Shown: positions 21,638 to 32,700 of the stretch, piece after piece
How positions within the stretch are numbered: the stretch's first letter is position 1
Layout: the number at the start of each line of letters is the position of its first letter
Source of the DNA: Tetracentron sinense
Lineage: Eukaryota; Streptophyta; Magnoliopsida; Trochodendrales; Trochodendraceae
Assembly: GCA_015143295.1 (NCBI GenBank)
Contig: CM026554.1
Location: 26,815,215 to 26,879,214 of the forward strand
Reading direction: 5' to 3'
Length of the DNA stretch: 64,000 nucleotides
Notes under the pieces: generated by a model
Told to the model about the DNA's origin: nothing
The model's database searches: none
The model's input: the letters and a program-made list of their open reading frames with translations, nothing else
Program-made: the position numbers and the translations under genes

Positions 21638-22472
21638 ATGTTCTTGTTCTTGTCAAAAAGCGAGGTAAAACATATCTTAAGATATGCCCTACCTCCATTT
21701 ACCAACCCTTATGTTTAGCCTTGTCATGGTGTTCGTGAATCGAGAATAAAACCTTTGGTTTTGAAAACATCGGTAAATCATATCATGCATGCCGTGCTTG
21801 TGGTTTCATGTACACACTATCATTGAAAATAAAACAAGACATGTGAAGTTCAATAATACATAGAATGACATTCATTTCAACTCATAGAAATATTCAAGTT
21901 GTTATGGAAAGAGAATAATTTTATACATGCATTTCTAGAACTAATTCTTCACCTTGGCATTTCATCAAACACTTGATGTGTACATTATGGTTAAAGCCTA
22001 CATCATGCTTTTCTAGGTGGGTTAATGCTGATAGCATACATGTGTATTCATTATTGGTACAATACCCTTCCCATTTCATTTATCACAAGGCATACACACG
22101 GCATCCATCGCCCATACCCAACCATCCATCTCTATCCATTCATTCTAACATATATCATGCTTAAAATTGTGGAAAAAACCATAAAAAGGATAAGAATATG
22201 AACTAGGAGGGTAGTATAGCATACCGACCTTGAAAAAGATGAGGAAGAACCCTCCAAATGTGTGTGGAGTTGCTGTCGAGCTCGGAGAAGGTGTTCCTCA
22301 CATGCCTTGCCTTGGATTTCAAGAATCCAAACCTTTGGAGTGATCTTGGGCTTCCAAACCCTTGATTTCCCTCAAGTTGAAAACCTAGGTTAAAAAACCC
22401 CTTTTTCCTCTCTCCCTCTCTCTCAAAATACCCTAAGTGTGATGAATGAGGACCCCAAGGCTCGTGCAAGCC

Positions 22473-22478
22473 CTTATA
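22473..22478 (-). promoter_or_regulatory. TATA box of LTR B
   Basis: Minus-strand CCTATAAGGGCTTGCACGAG, the same core promoter block as at 9115 and 10606. Confidence 0.55.
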
Positions 22479-22539
22479 GGCAAGGGTGTAACACCCAAAA
22501 GATGAAAAAGCCCTTAATGAAATTCTGCAAAAACTCGAA

Positions 22540-22735
22540 AGACCGAGCGATTGGTGATCTTAACTGAGCTCTAGGTCAAAAAAACCCTCTCTGGAAAAAT
22601 TCTCCATACAAAAAAGTTAACCAGTCTACCGATACCGATTGATCGGTTGTGGACCGGTCGATCGCTACAATGAACCGAGCGATTAGTTGTCGACCGATCG
22701 ATCGCTACAATGGACCGAGCGATCGGTTGTCTGCA
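22540..22735 (-). promoter_or_regulatory. U3 array of GATC-centred palindromes (LTR B)
   Basis: Partly decayed units including ACCGATTGATCGGT, GACCGATCGATCGC and GACCGAGCGATCGGT, upstream (on the minus strand) of the TATA box. Confidence 0.55.
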
Positions 22736-23066
22736 AATTTGGACACTGAGTCCATTTTTCACTTAATCCACTACTTGGACTTATCCCTCTTCTATTCTAA
22801 CATTTTCTAAACATGACTAGCACCCTTATAAGGCTATAGTACTTTATTAATTATTTTATAATACAAATGCGAAATTCTCAAAGGTTCCAATTTTACATTT
22901 TATGAAAATTGGAGATTACAACGCATCGCGACTTGACACGCATTTCAAAACATATACAAAAGTTACGAGGCTCTACATCCTCCCCCCTTACAAAAATTTC
23001 ATCCCCGAAATTTGGACGATACTTGCATTACAATACCAAAACAAATTTACATGGCATAACAAAAGC

Positions 23067-26000
23067 CTATTCAAACAACTCTGGGTACTTTGCTTTGACT
23101 TCGGCCTCACGCTCCCATGTAGCCTCTTCTCGAGCATGATGTTGTCATTACATGGGAACCAATGGGATCGTCTTGTTGCAAAGCACTTGATCTCTCCGGT
23201 CCAAGACTTAAATCGGCTTCTCTACCAAAGTGAGATCCTCTTGGATTTCCAATGGTTCCAAGTCTATGACATGCGAAGGGTTTGAAATGTACTTCCGAAG
23301 CATAGACACATGGAACACATTGTGGACTGCAACAATGTGAGGTGGAAGAGCTACTCGGTAAGCAACTTCTCCAACTCACGTGATAATCTCAAAGGGGCCA
23401 ACGTATCGAGGACTCAGCTTGCTCCTTTTGCCAAATCTCATAATCCCCTTGCTAGGAGATACTTTCACAAAGACTTGTTTCCTAAGTTGGAATTCCAAGT
23501 CCCTACGGCGAGTGTCGGCATAGCTCTTTTGACTATCTTGAGCAGCTTTCAACTGATCCCAGATGATCTTAACTTTGTTCGCAGTTTGTTCGATAAACTC
23601 AGGACCCAACACTTTTCTTTCTCCTACCTCATCCCAGTAAAGAGGAGACCTGCAGCTTCACCCATACAAGGCCTCAAATGGTGCCATTTTGGATGCTCGC
23701 CTGGTAGTTATTATTGTAGGCAAATTCAACTAAAGGCAAGTGCTCTTCCCAGCTGCTTTTGAAATCAAACATAAATTGCCAAAGCATGTCTTCGATGATT
23801 TGGTTCACCCTCTCAGTTTTTCCATCCGTTTGTGGATGAAAGGTGGTGTTGAATCAAGTCGAGAACCCATAGCATCCTGAAAGCTCTTCCAGAACCTGGA
23901 TGTGAATCTTGGATCCCGATCTAACACAATATTGATTGGTACCCCGTGCAACCAAAATATTTCTTTGATATACAACGCAGCCAATTGCTTTGAGTTGAAC
24001 GTAGTCTGATAAGGTAAGAAATGCGTGGACTTCGTTAGTCTGTCCACCATGACCCATATAGCATTGGAGTTTCTAGCCATACGTGGCAAACCAACAATGA
24101 AGTCCATGGAGATGTACTCCCATTTCTATTCGGGAGTAGGGAGAGACTTTAACAGACCCGCCAGTCTCAAGTGCTCTACCTTCACCTGTTGGCACACCAA
24201 CCACAGGGATACATACTCTGCAACATCCCTCTTTATGTTCCTCCACCAAAAATATCCCTTGAGGTTCGGGTACATCTTTGTACCCCCAGGATGCACTGTG
24301 TACTTCGAACGGTGGGCTTCATCCATAATCTCTCTTCGAAGATCCATATTGGCCGAAATACACAGTCTTCCCCTGAACGTAATAGCACATCGACTAGTGA
24401 GAGAGAAGTCCTCACTACCCTTGGCAACTTTCTTGTCCTAGAAGCCAATAAGTCAACATCCGTTGCCTGTAACTCTTGGATCAGATCTATAATGTACGGC
24501 CAAACAGTGATATTTGCCAATACAGGACTACGGACGGAATCATTCACACTGATGTCCAGATTAGCCAAATCTTCCAATAGTTTCCATTTCCGCACCAACA
24601 TGTGAGCCAACAGACCCAGAGGTCTTCAACTCAAAGCGTCTGCCACTACATTTGCTTTGCCAGGGTGGTATTGGATGGTGCATTCGTAGTCTTTCAAAAA
24701 TTTCATCTAACGCCGTTGCCGTAAATTTAGCTCCTTTTGGAAAAAGAGGTACTTGAGACTCTTGTGATCCATGAACACATAGAACTCTTCCCCATAAAGG
24801 TAATGTCGCCAAATCTTGAGTGCAAACATGACCGCAGTGAGCTCCAAGTCGTGTGTGGGGTAATTCTTTTCATGCTCCTTTAATTGTCTTGGTGCATAGG
24901 CAATGACTTTCTTGTGCTGCATGAGAACACACCCAAGCCCAATGTGTGAGGCATCACTATACACCTCATAACCACCATGCCCTGATGGCACTGTAAGAAC
25001 AGGGGCCGTGGTAAGCCTCTTCTTCAACTCCATGAAACTGATCTCACACTTATCACTCCATGTAAACTTGGCAGTCTTCCTGGTCAAATACGTAAGTGAC
25101 GCTGCAAGGCTGGAGAACCCCTCTATGAATCTCCGGTAATTGCCTGCTAACCCAAGGAAGCTGCAGATCTCTGTGACACTCTTGGGCCTTGCCCAACTCA
25201 TGACTTCCTCTATTTTTTTCGGATCTATCGAGATGCCTTCAGTAGAAACAACGTGGCCTAGGAATGCCACCTCATCCAACCAAAACTCACACTTGCTTAG
25301 TTTGGCATACAGCTTGTGCTCTCTCAGCATTTCCAAAGCAAGGCGAAGGTCTCGCATGTGATCTTCCTATGTCTGGGATTAGACTAGAATATCATCAACA
25401 AACACTATCACGCATCGATCCAAGTATGGTCGGAACACTCGGTTCATCAAATCCATAAAGGTTGCCGGCCCGTTCGTGAGACCAAAAGGCATCACCAGGA
25501 ACTCATAATGTCTGTACCAAGTTTTGAAAGCAGTTTTGGGAACATCTTCCGTCTTGATCTTCAACTGGTGGTATCGAGACTGAAGATCAATCTTTGAGAA
25601 AAATCTTGCTCCTTTTAACTGATCGAACAAGTCATCAATCCCAGGTAATGGATACCTATTCTTTATCGTGACCTTGTTCAACTGCCTGTAATCGACACAC
25701 ATCCGCATTGAGCCATCCTTCTTGACAAATAACACCGGGGCACCCCACGGTGAGACACTTGATCGAATGAAACCAAGGTCTTGCATCTCCTTTAATTCAG
25801 TCTTTAACTCCTTGAGTTCAATCGGGGCCATCCTGTACGGAGCTCGAGAGATGGGAGCTGTGCCTGGTGCCAGCTCGATCCTAAATTCAATCTCCCTGTC
25901 TGGGGGCAACCCTAGCAACTCCTCTGGAAATACATCCTGGAATTCACTCGCGACCGAAATAGTCGAAGAGTACTTTGCCTCGGGGTTCGCTAGACTCAAC

Positions 26001-26394
26001 GTCGTAAAGCGGGCAATATCTTTACTTCTCAACCCCCGAAAATGAAATGGCTTCCCTTCCACCAGCTTAAAGAGTACCATCTTCTAAAAACAAGCCACAT
26101 GCCCATGATGAACTGCTAACCAATCCATGCTGAGGATGACATCGAAGTCCAAGTTTTGGAAATCTAGGATGATGAGGTCGGCTTGTAACTCATTCTGCCC
26201 CACTTGTATCACACTATCTTTGTGTATTCTATCTGCATCAACTGACTTGCCAAGCGGATTTGCAATGTTTAACTCTCTCTCCAATCGACTAGACTCGGAT
26301 CCAAAACCCTTTGCAAAACTGGGTGAGACAAAAGAGTAAGTGGATCCCGTGTCGATCAACACTCGAGCCAAACACTCATTGACTAATAAGGTTC
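23067..26394 (-). pseudogene. pol: gypsy PR-pol of element B
   Basis: Minus-strand protease, RT, RNase H, integrase and chromodomain-like tail. Protease has LIDTGSTYSFVS near 26350. RT has [14 protein letters not shown] and FVDDILV near 25400. RNase H has VYSDASHIGLG. Integrase has the zinc region ending CQQVKVEH and VSRD-type DDE blocks near 23850-24100. The tail ends at a TAG (23067-23069). It keeps CGA/CAG at four positions where element A has stops, but has its own stops near 24600, 25373 and 26083 and several frameshifts. Dead. Confidence 0.93.
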
Positions 26395-26551
26395 TTGAAA
26401 TTATAACTAGCTTAGTCAATCCATGCATCAACAGCATATGTATAGATAGGTAGATAGGTAGATAGGTAGATAGGTAACATGCCATATACGTACACAAGAA
26501 ATAGAGCATAGTAAGACAACCGTAGATAAATGAACAACTCTAAACGCAAAC
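26395..26551 (-). other. gag-PR intron of element B
   Basis: 157-bp AT-rich insertion between gag codons ending VVQ and protease codons TLLVNECL. Minus-strand donor AAG|GTTTGC, acceptor TTTCAA (mutated from CAG by one transition). It contains a TAGATAGG microsatellite (26443-26476). Its length is not a multiple of three, so it cannot be a simple linker. Confidence 0.65.
26443..26476 (-). repeat. TAGATAGG microsatellite
   Basis: About four tandem copies of TAGATAGG inside the gag-PR intron of element B. Elements C, D and E lack it, so it expanded after they split. Confidence 0.9.
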
Positions 26552-26610
26552 CTTGCACTACATCATTTGATGCAAGTGCATCTCCCTCTGTCAAGGCAAA
26601 AACTCGCCCC

Positions 26611-26952
26611 TGATGCGCCTCAGGCACCACGACCGCATGCTATTACTGCCCCATGGCCCATTGCACCTCAAGCAGTGAGGTATGCTCCACCTCCGGCCCC
26701 TGCGACCTACACATATGAGGTCTGCATGTCTTACGGCCAGAGGTACCTGACAGGAGATTGTCGAAATGCATCAGGTGGGTGTTTTCACTGTGGTCACTAG
26801 GGCCACATGATCAGGGACTGCCCGATGAGGCATTTACCAGGCTAGTCTCAGGGGATTAGGCCCCTAGTTCATCCAACAGGATCATACCAGGCATCCTCAT
26901 ATGGTTGCCTTGATAGAGGGAGATGCACTTGCATCAGATGATGTAGTGCAAG
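26611..26952 (+). pseudogene. gag: gag C-terminus of element C
   Basis: Pro/Ala-rich linker (APQAPRPH, YAPPPAPATYTYEV) followed by a zinc knuckle CFHCGH-GHMIRDCP near 26785-26823, then the end of gag (GDALASDDVVQ). A TAG replaces one residue inside the knuckle at about 26800 and another stop follows. Most of gag is missing at the junction with element B. Confidence 0.85.
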
Positions 26953-27085
26953 GTACGCGTTTAGAGTTATTCATTTATCCATGATGGTCTCATTATACCT
27001 TATTCTTTGTGTACATATATGGCATGTTATAAATCTATAGATATGATGTTGATGCATGGATTGACTTAACTAGTTATAATTTCAA
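26953..27085 (+). other. gag-PR intron of element C
   Basis: 133-bp AT-rich insertion: donor CAAG|GTACGC at 26952/26953, branch-like TTGACTTAAC near 27061, acceptor TTTCAA|G (27085, CAG decayed). It sits in the same Gly codon as in B, D and E. The length is not a multiple of three. Confidence 0.65.
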
Positions 27086-30084
27086 GAACTTTATTAGTCA
27101 ATGAATGTTTGGCTTAAGTATTGATTGGCACTGGGTCTACTCATTCATTTATCTCGCCGAGTTTTTCTCAAGACTTTTTCACATAGCCTAGTCAACTGGA
27201 ACCGGAGTTATTCATTTCAACTCCTCTCGGCAAGACAGTAGTAGCAGATAGCATTTTCAGAGGCAGTACAGTTCAAGTTGGAAGCCGCGAGTTGGCAGCT
27301 ACTCTCATCGTCCTTTGATTTCAGGACTTCGACGTCATCTTGGGGATGGATTGGTTAGTAGCTTACCATTGTCAATTGGCATGCTTTGAGAAGATGGTAC
27401 TCTTTAAGCCGGTGGAAGGAAAGCCATTTCATTTTTGGGAGTTGAGAAGTAAAGATATCGCCTGCTTTGCGGCGTTGAGTATAGCGAACCCCGAGGCTAA
27501 GGACTCTTCGACCATTCCAATCGTGAGTGAATTCCTGGATGTATTTCTAGAGGAGTTACCAGGGTTGCCCCCAGACAGAGAGATTGAGTTTATGATCGAG
27601 CTTGCACCAGGCATAGCTCCCATCTCCCGAGCTCCGTACAGGATGGCCCAGATTGAACTCAAGGAGTTGAAGACTCAATTGGAGGAGATGCAAGACCTTG
27701 GTTTCATTCGACCAAGTGTCTTATCGTGGGGTGCCCTGGTGCTATTTTTCAAGAAGAATGATGGGTCAATGCGGATGTGCATAGATTACAGGCAGTTGAA
27801 CAAGGTCACAATAAAGAATAGGTATCCATTGCCTAGGATTGATGAGTTGTTTGATCAGTTAAATAAAGCAAAATTTTTCTCTAAGATTGATCTTCTGTCC
27901 GGTTACCACCAGTTGAATATCAGGGCAGAAGATATTCTCAAAACTACATTCAGGACTCGATATGGACATTACGAGTTCTTAATGATGCCTTTTGGTCTCA
28001 CGAATGCGCCGGTAGCCTTTATGGATCTGATGAACCGGGTGTTCCGACTATACCTGGATTAATGCGTGATGGAGTTTGTCGATGACATCCTGGTCTATTC
28101 CCAGACACGGGAGGATCACACGCCAGACCTCCACCTTGCTATGGAGATTTTGAGAGAGCAAAAGTTGTATGCCAAACTAAGCAAGTGTGAGTTTTTGTTG
28201 GAGGAAGTGACATTCCTAGGCCACGTTGTTTCTGCGGAAGGCATCTCGGTAGATCCGAAGAGGATAGAGGCAGTCATGAGTTGGGCGAGGCCCAAGAGTG
28301 TCATAGTGATCCACAGCTTCCTTGGGTTGGCAGGCTATTATCGGAGATTCGTAGAGGGGTTCTCCAGCCTTACTGTGTCGCTTACTTATCTGACCAGGAA
28401 GAATGCCAAGTTTATATGGAGCAAAAAGTGTGACATTAGTTTCACGGAGCTGAAGAAGAGGCTTACCGCTACCCCCATCCGTGGTGGTTATGAGGTGTAC
28501 AGTGTTGCCTCACACGTTGGGCTTGGGTGTGTCCTCATGCAGTATAAGAAGGTTATTGCCTATGCATCAAGGTAATTAAAGGAGCATGAAAAGAATTACC
28601 CCACACACGACCTAGAGCTTGTCACAGTGGTGTTCGCACTCAAGATTTGGCAACATTACCTTTACGGGGAAGAGTTCTATGTGTTCACAGACCATAAAAG
28701 CCTCAAGTACCTCTTTTCCCAAAAGAAGCTAAATTTACGGCAACAGCGTTGGATGGAATTTTTGAAAGACTACGAATGCACCATCCAATAGCACCCGAGC
28801 AAAGCAAATGTAGTGGCTGACACCTTGAGTAGAAGACCTCCAGGGTTGTTGGCTCACATGTTGGTGTGGGAATGGAAGCTATTGGAAGATTTGGAAAATC
28901 TGGACATCAGTGATGGCGAATATAACGATTTGACCGTACATCATAGATCAGATCAGATCCGAGAGTTGCAGGCCTCAGATGCTGACTTGTTGGCTTTTCG
29001 GGACAAGGAAGTTGCCAAGGATAGTGAAGAATTTTCTCTGACTAGCCGAGGTGCTATCACATTCAGGGGAAGACTGTGTGTCCCTACCGATGTAGAGTTG
29101 AGGCAGGAGATTTTCGATGAAGCCCACTGTTCAAAGTATACAGTGCATCCTGGGGGTACGAAGATGTATCGAAACCTCAAGGGGTACTTTTTGTGGCGAA
29201 ATATAGAGAGAGATGTTGCAGAGTATGTGGCACGGTGCTTGGTGTGCCACAGGTGAAAGCAGAGCACATGCGACTGGTAGGTTATTACAGTCTCTCCCTA
29301 TTCCCGAGTGGAAATGGGAGGACATCTCTATGGAATTCATTGTTGGCTTGCCACGTATGGCAAGGAACTCAGATGCAATATGGGTTATGGTGGACTATTT
29401 GACGAAGTCTGTGCATTTCTTGCGTTATCGGACTACGTTAAACTCAAACCAGTTAGCGACATTGTATATCAAGGAAGTGGTTCGGTTACACGTGATGCCA
29501 GTCACCATTGTATCAAATTGGGATCTAAGATTCACATCCAGGTTCTGGAAGAGCTTTCAGAGCGCTCTGGGTTCTCGACTAGACTTTAGCATCGCCTTTC
29601 ATCCACAGATGGATGGACGAACCAAGAGGATGAACCAAATCATCAAGGACATGCTTCGGGCGTTTAAGTTAGATTTCAAGGTCAGCTAGGAAGAGCAATT
29701 ACCTTTGGTGGAGTTCGCCTACAATAATACTACTAGGCTAGCATCCAAATGACACCATTTGAGGCCATGTATAGGCGAAGTTATAGTTCTCCTCTCTATT
29801 AGGATGAAGTGAGAGAGAGAAAAGTGCTAGGTCCTGAGTTGATTAAATAGACCGCGGATAAGGTCAAGATCATCCAGGATCGGTTGAAAGTTGCCCAAGC
29901 TCGTTAGAATAGCTATGCGAACACTCGCCTTAGGGACCTGGAATTCTAAGTAGGGGATCAAGTCTTTGTGAAGATATCTCCTAGCAAAGGGATCATGAGG
30001 TTTAGCAAGAGAGGCAAGCTTAGTCCTCGGTATGTTGGACTGTTCGAAATTATCACTAGAATTGGTTAAGTTGCATACCGGGTA
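27086..30084 (+). pseudogene. pol: gypsy PR-RT-RNase H-integrase of element C
   Basis: Protease region at 27100-27335 (Asp motif decayed to GTGSTHSFIS). RT has [14 protein letters not shown] and FVDDILVYS near 28076. RNase H and [12 protein letters not shown] are visible, and a zinc-binding integrase segment ([15 protein letters not shown]...CLVCH). Stops at 28060, 28573, 28789 and many later, and frameshifts near 29250 and 29690, break it. Three residues of the FEALYGRSY-type region are altered. It continues at 38644 after the solo LTR. Confidence 0.92.
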
Positions 30085-31176
30085 TGTAGAACCCCGGAAC
30101 CAAGTTCCCTAGGCTATAAATAGTGTTGTGACTAGTGTGGTGAATAGTGCTATGAATAGTGCCTTCAAGGCCTAAAGTCTTAATGGAATTATGGCTTCAT
30201 GTTTTAAAATGAAATGAGGTTTCAAATGAATAAAAATATGTATGGAAAGTGTTTGAGGGTGTTTGGGATAAATGAAAAAGGAGAGTATAACAGACTCCAA
30301 GTGTCAAAGAAAGGGATGCCTAAACATACCCTCAACTTTAGAGAGCTCTAGAATTCTCACCGTTGATCGGAATCGAGTGATTCTTGAATTGTTCGAAATG
30401 TATTAAAACCCTGTTCAAGGTTCATGTTTATCACTTTTTCAGATTTTGAGTCGAGATTGGGTCAAATGTCAAATTTCTGGAAATGAGTCTGCTGAAAATC
30501 TAGGCTGTTGAAATCCATTTTCGAACCATTCAGCTTTAAGGGTAATTTGGTCTATGAATAAAAAGGAATTAGAAATTTTGTAAAACATTAAAGTTGTAGC
30601 CCTTTTGAGGAAAAATTCAACGCAAGTTGAATTGTCAAAATCCAATAAGCGAGTCAAAAGTTATGGTTAAAATACCAAAGCAGGAAAAACCCATGCTTTT
30701 CATAACCTCACCAATCGACGAGTCAGCCCCGAAATGACCAAAAACGTCCTGAAACAACCCAGAACTCTTCCACAGACCTTGGGAGATATTTTGGGATATT
30801 TTCCTAGGATATTTTGGGATTTTTGACAACCTTTAGACTATAAATAGATGAGATTTCGGGGGTATGGATTTACCCAATCCTAAGCTTGGATTTTTGAGAG
30901 ATTGAAGAAGAGAAGAAGAAGAACACGTTGATTTCTCAAACCATTCTTCTCAGACCAAAGTGAAGCTAAACCCTTGCTTCTAAGGTTGGTATTTTAATAT
31001 TTTTGATGTTTTAGAGCTTGGGTTTTCTACCCAAGGTGATTCTCAAGTTCTAAAATCAACAGAGGGGTTTTTGGTTTTTTTTCCAATTAAGGTTCCAACT
31101 TTCTCAAAGCTTCAACCAAGTTTCCTCATGCTTGATTTTGATCTACAGAAGTGTAAAAACTTCCATTTAAGGTACA

Positions 31177-32689
31177 TGAAAAAATTAAACAATTCGGTGA
31201 ACCTCAAGTCTATGTTTGAGTTGAGAATCTACAAGTTCGAGGGGATGGTTAGGGCTTCCTATAAGTCTATCTACCATTTTTATGATTTTTAACAATTAAG
31301 TTATCAAGTTAAGGGATGATGTACTTTAAGTGCGGAATAAGGAAAACCAAGCAAACCACAACACAAGGATTTTTACGTGGAAACCCTTCCGGGAAAAACA
31401 CGGGGCCTAGTCCAGCCATGAGAATCCACTAAGACAAAGTAAACAAGAACTTACAGGACTTAAACTTGACTCCTTCGGACTTGACACCACGATCCTTCAG
31501 TTCTTAGTCATCCACGCCTCAAAAAGTCATCACATACTCTCAAGTCCCGTGATCAACCGTAGCTGCTTGTACTTCTCTTTGTGTCTCGCAAACAGTCCAC
31601 GACCTTCCGATCGATCTTCGTCAATGACGGCTTTGGATTCCACCGACCAAATCACTCTACCACGATCCTTCTCGGATCGATCTCCTTCGCAAAGGCTCCG
31701 GAACACTCCGGCCAAGGTGTTCTATCCAGAATGGGTTGATGGTTTGTTATAAATCAATACCTAGATGGACTCCTTCAATGCATAACTCCAAACAAGCAAT
31801 ATTGGAACTTTTGGCTTGTAAACTCTAGGTTTAATGCTTTAACAGAGGGGAGGAGAACACTAAGTTTTCCAGAGTAATTATGCACTCTAGAAGGTTTAAA
31901 AACCTTCTCAATACTTCCCCGAAGTTGTTCTCCACGAAGTGGAAGAGTTCTCTATAAATAGGAAATTCAAAAACCAAGTTTTAGAAGGTGTTAAAGTTGC
32001 TAAATACTCAAAAAAGCATGAAAACCGAATTTGGCAAGAAAACCCATATCAGGGTCGACCCAAGGGGATCATTCGGTCGACTGGATGGTGCCTTTCGGTC
32101 GACCGGATGGTCCTCCAGGGTGGTCGACCCTCACAAAACCAACTCTCTGCCCAATTTTGTCATACAAAATTTTCTATACCCAAGGTCGACCCAAAATGGT
32201 CAAGGTCGACCCTCAGGTGCCAACCTGAATTTCAAACTTCATTTTTGGGTTTCACATCCTTCACAAAAGTTGTAGGTATTTTTGACGCGGTCGTTTTGAC
32301 ATATTATAGAGCAAAATCTGAGATACGGTTTGGGAGATATGACTTTCGCAAGCAACCTTGGTTTTTTTAAAAATTTCAGCATTGTTAACTTGTTTTGCCT
32401 ACTTATCTCATCACCTAGGGTCCGTATGATTAGACTAGGATACTTACCACCTAAGGCATCATGTTGGGATTATTATAGGTCAAATAACACCTATGGTAGT
32501 ATGGTATCTAGGTCACTTACCATCCTATAAAGGAAATGATCAATCGAGTGGATCAATCGGTCTTCTTTGGTCTTCATCTTCGCTTTGGCGTGGATGCTTG
32601 AAGGTAATGACACAAGATACACACCTAAACACCTAGACTCACTTGTTTTGACACAGGAATATGCTAACACAAAAAACATTGACTTTACA
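31177..32689 (-). repeat. 3' LTR of copia gag-only element
   Basis: 1513 bp, minus strand from TGTAAAGTC (32689) to TTTTTTCA (31177). Visibly diverged from its partner at 35888-37401 by many substitutions, so this insertion is older than the gypsy gag-only element. Confidence 0.93.
32045..32220 (-). promoter_or_regulatory. GGTCGACC palindrome array in copia LTR (3' copy)
   Basis: Repeats of the GGTCGACC core (GGTCGACCCAAG, CGGTCGACTGGATGG, CGGTCGACCGGATGG, GGTGGTCGACCC) followed on the minus strand by CTATTTATAG near 31954. The matching array in the other LTR is 36762-36930. It resembles in kind, not in core sequence, the arrays in the gypsy LTRs. Confidence 0.55.
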
Positions 32690-32700
32690 ATCTCCCACTT
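32690..32700 (-). other. Polypurine tract of copia gag-only element
   Basis: Minus-strand AAGTGGGAGAT immediately before the LTR start at 32689, the standard copia form. A second purine run (AAAAAGGGGGAGA, minus strand) lies at about 33001-33013. Confidence 0.85.

Larger units (their letters stand above)
21638..22977 (-). repeat. Truncated 3' LTR of element B
   Basis: On the minus strand it begins TGTAGAGCCTCG at 22977, next to the purine tract. It contains the palindrome array (22540-22735), the TATA box (22473-22478), a CATATC/GATATG hairpin (21663-21694), and stops at the copia junction before reaching the short-ORF region. Confidence 0.9.
21638..26610 (-). mobile_element. Ty3/gypsy element B, 3' part (reverse)
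   Basis: Minus-strand element of the Tekay-like family: truncated 3' LTR (21638-22977), polypurine tract (22978-22990), pol, a gag-PR intron and the last codons of gag. Its 3' LTR lacks the distal ~40% because of the join to copia at 21637. Its upstream gag is missing because of the head-to-head join to element C at about 26610. Confidence 0.9.

Noticed and set aside
22203..22469. 88-codon reverse frame in LTR B leader, with relatives at 40795-41007 and 50698-50940
   Set aside because: It has no ATG start (TTG or GTG) and lies in the untranslated leader. Some frame similarity exists between subfamilies, so it is kept only as a possible upstream exon in the splicing idea, not as a gene.
31549..32370. 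Several 60-140 codon frames in the copia LTR, repeated at 36262-37033
   Set aside because: Duplicated only because the two LTRs are copies; frames differ by indels between the copies and no protein family fits.
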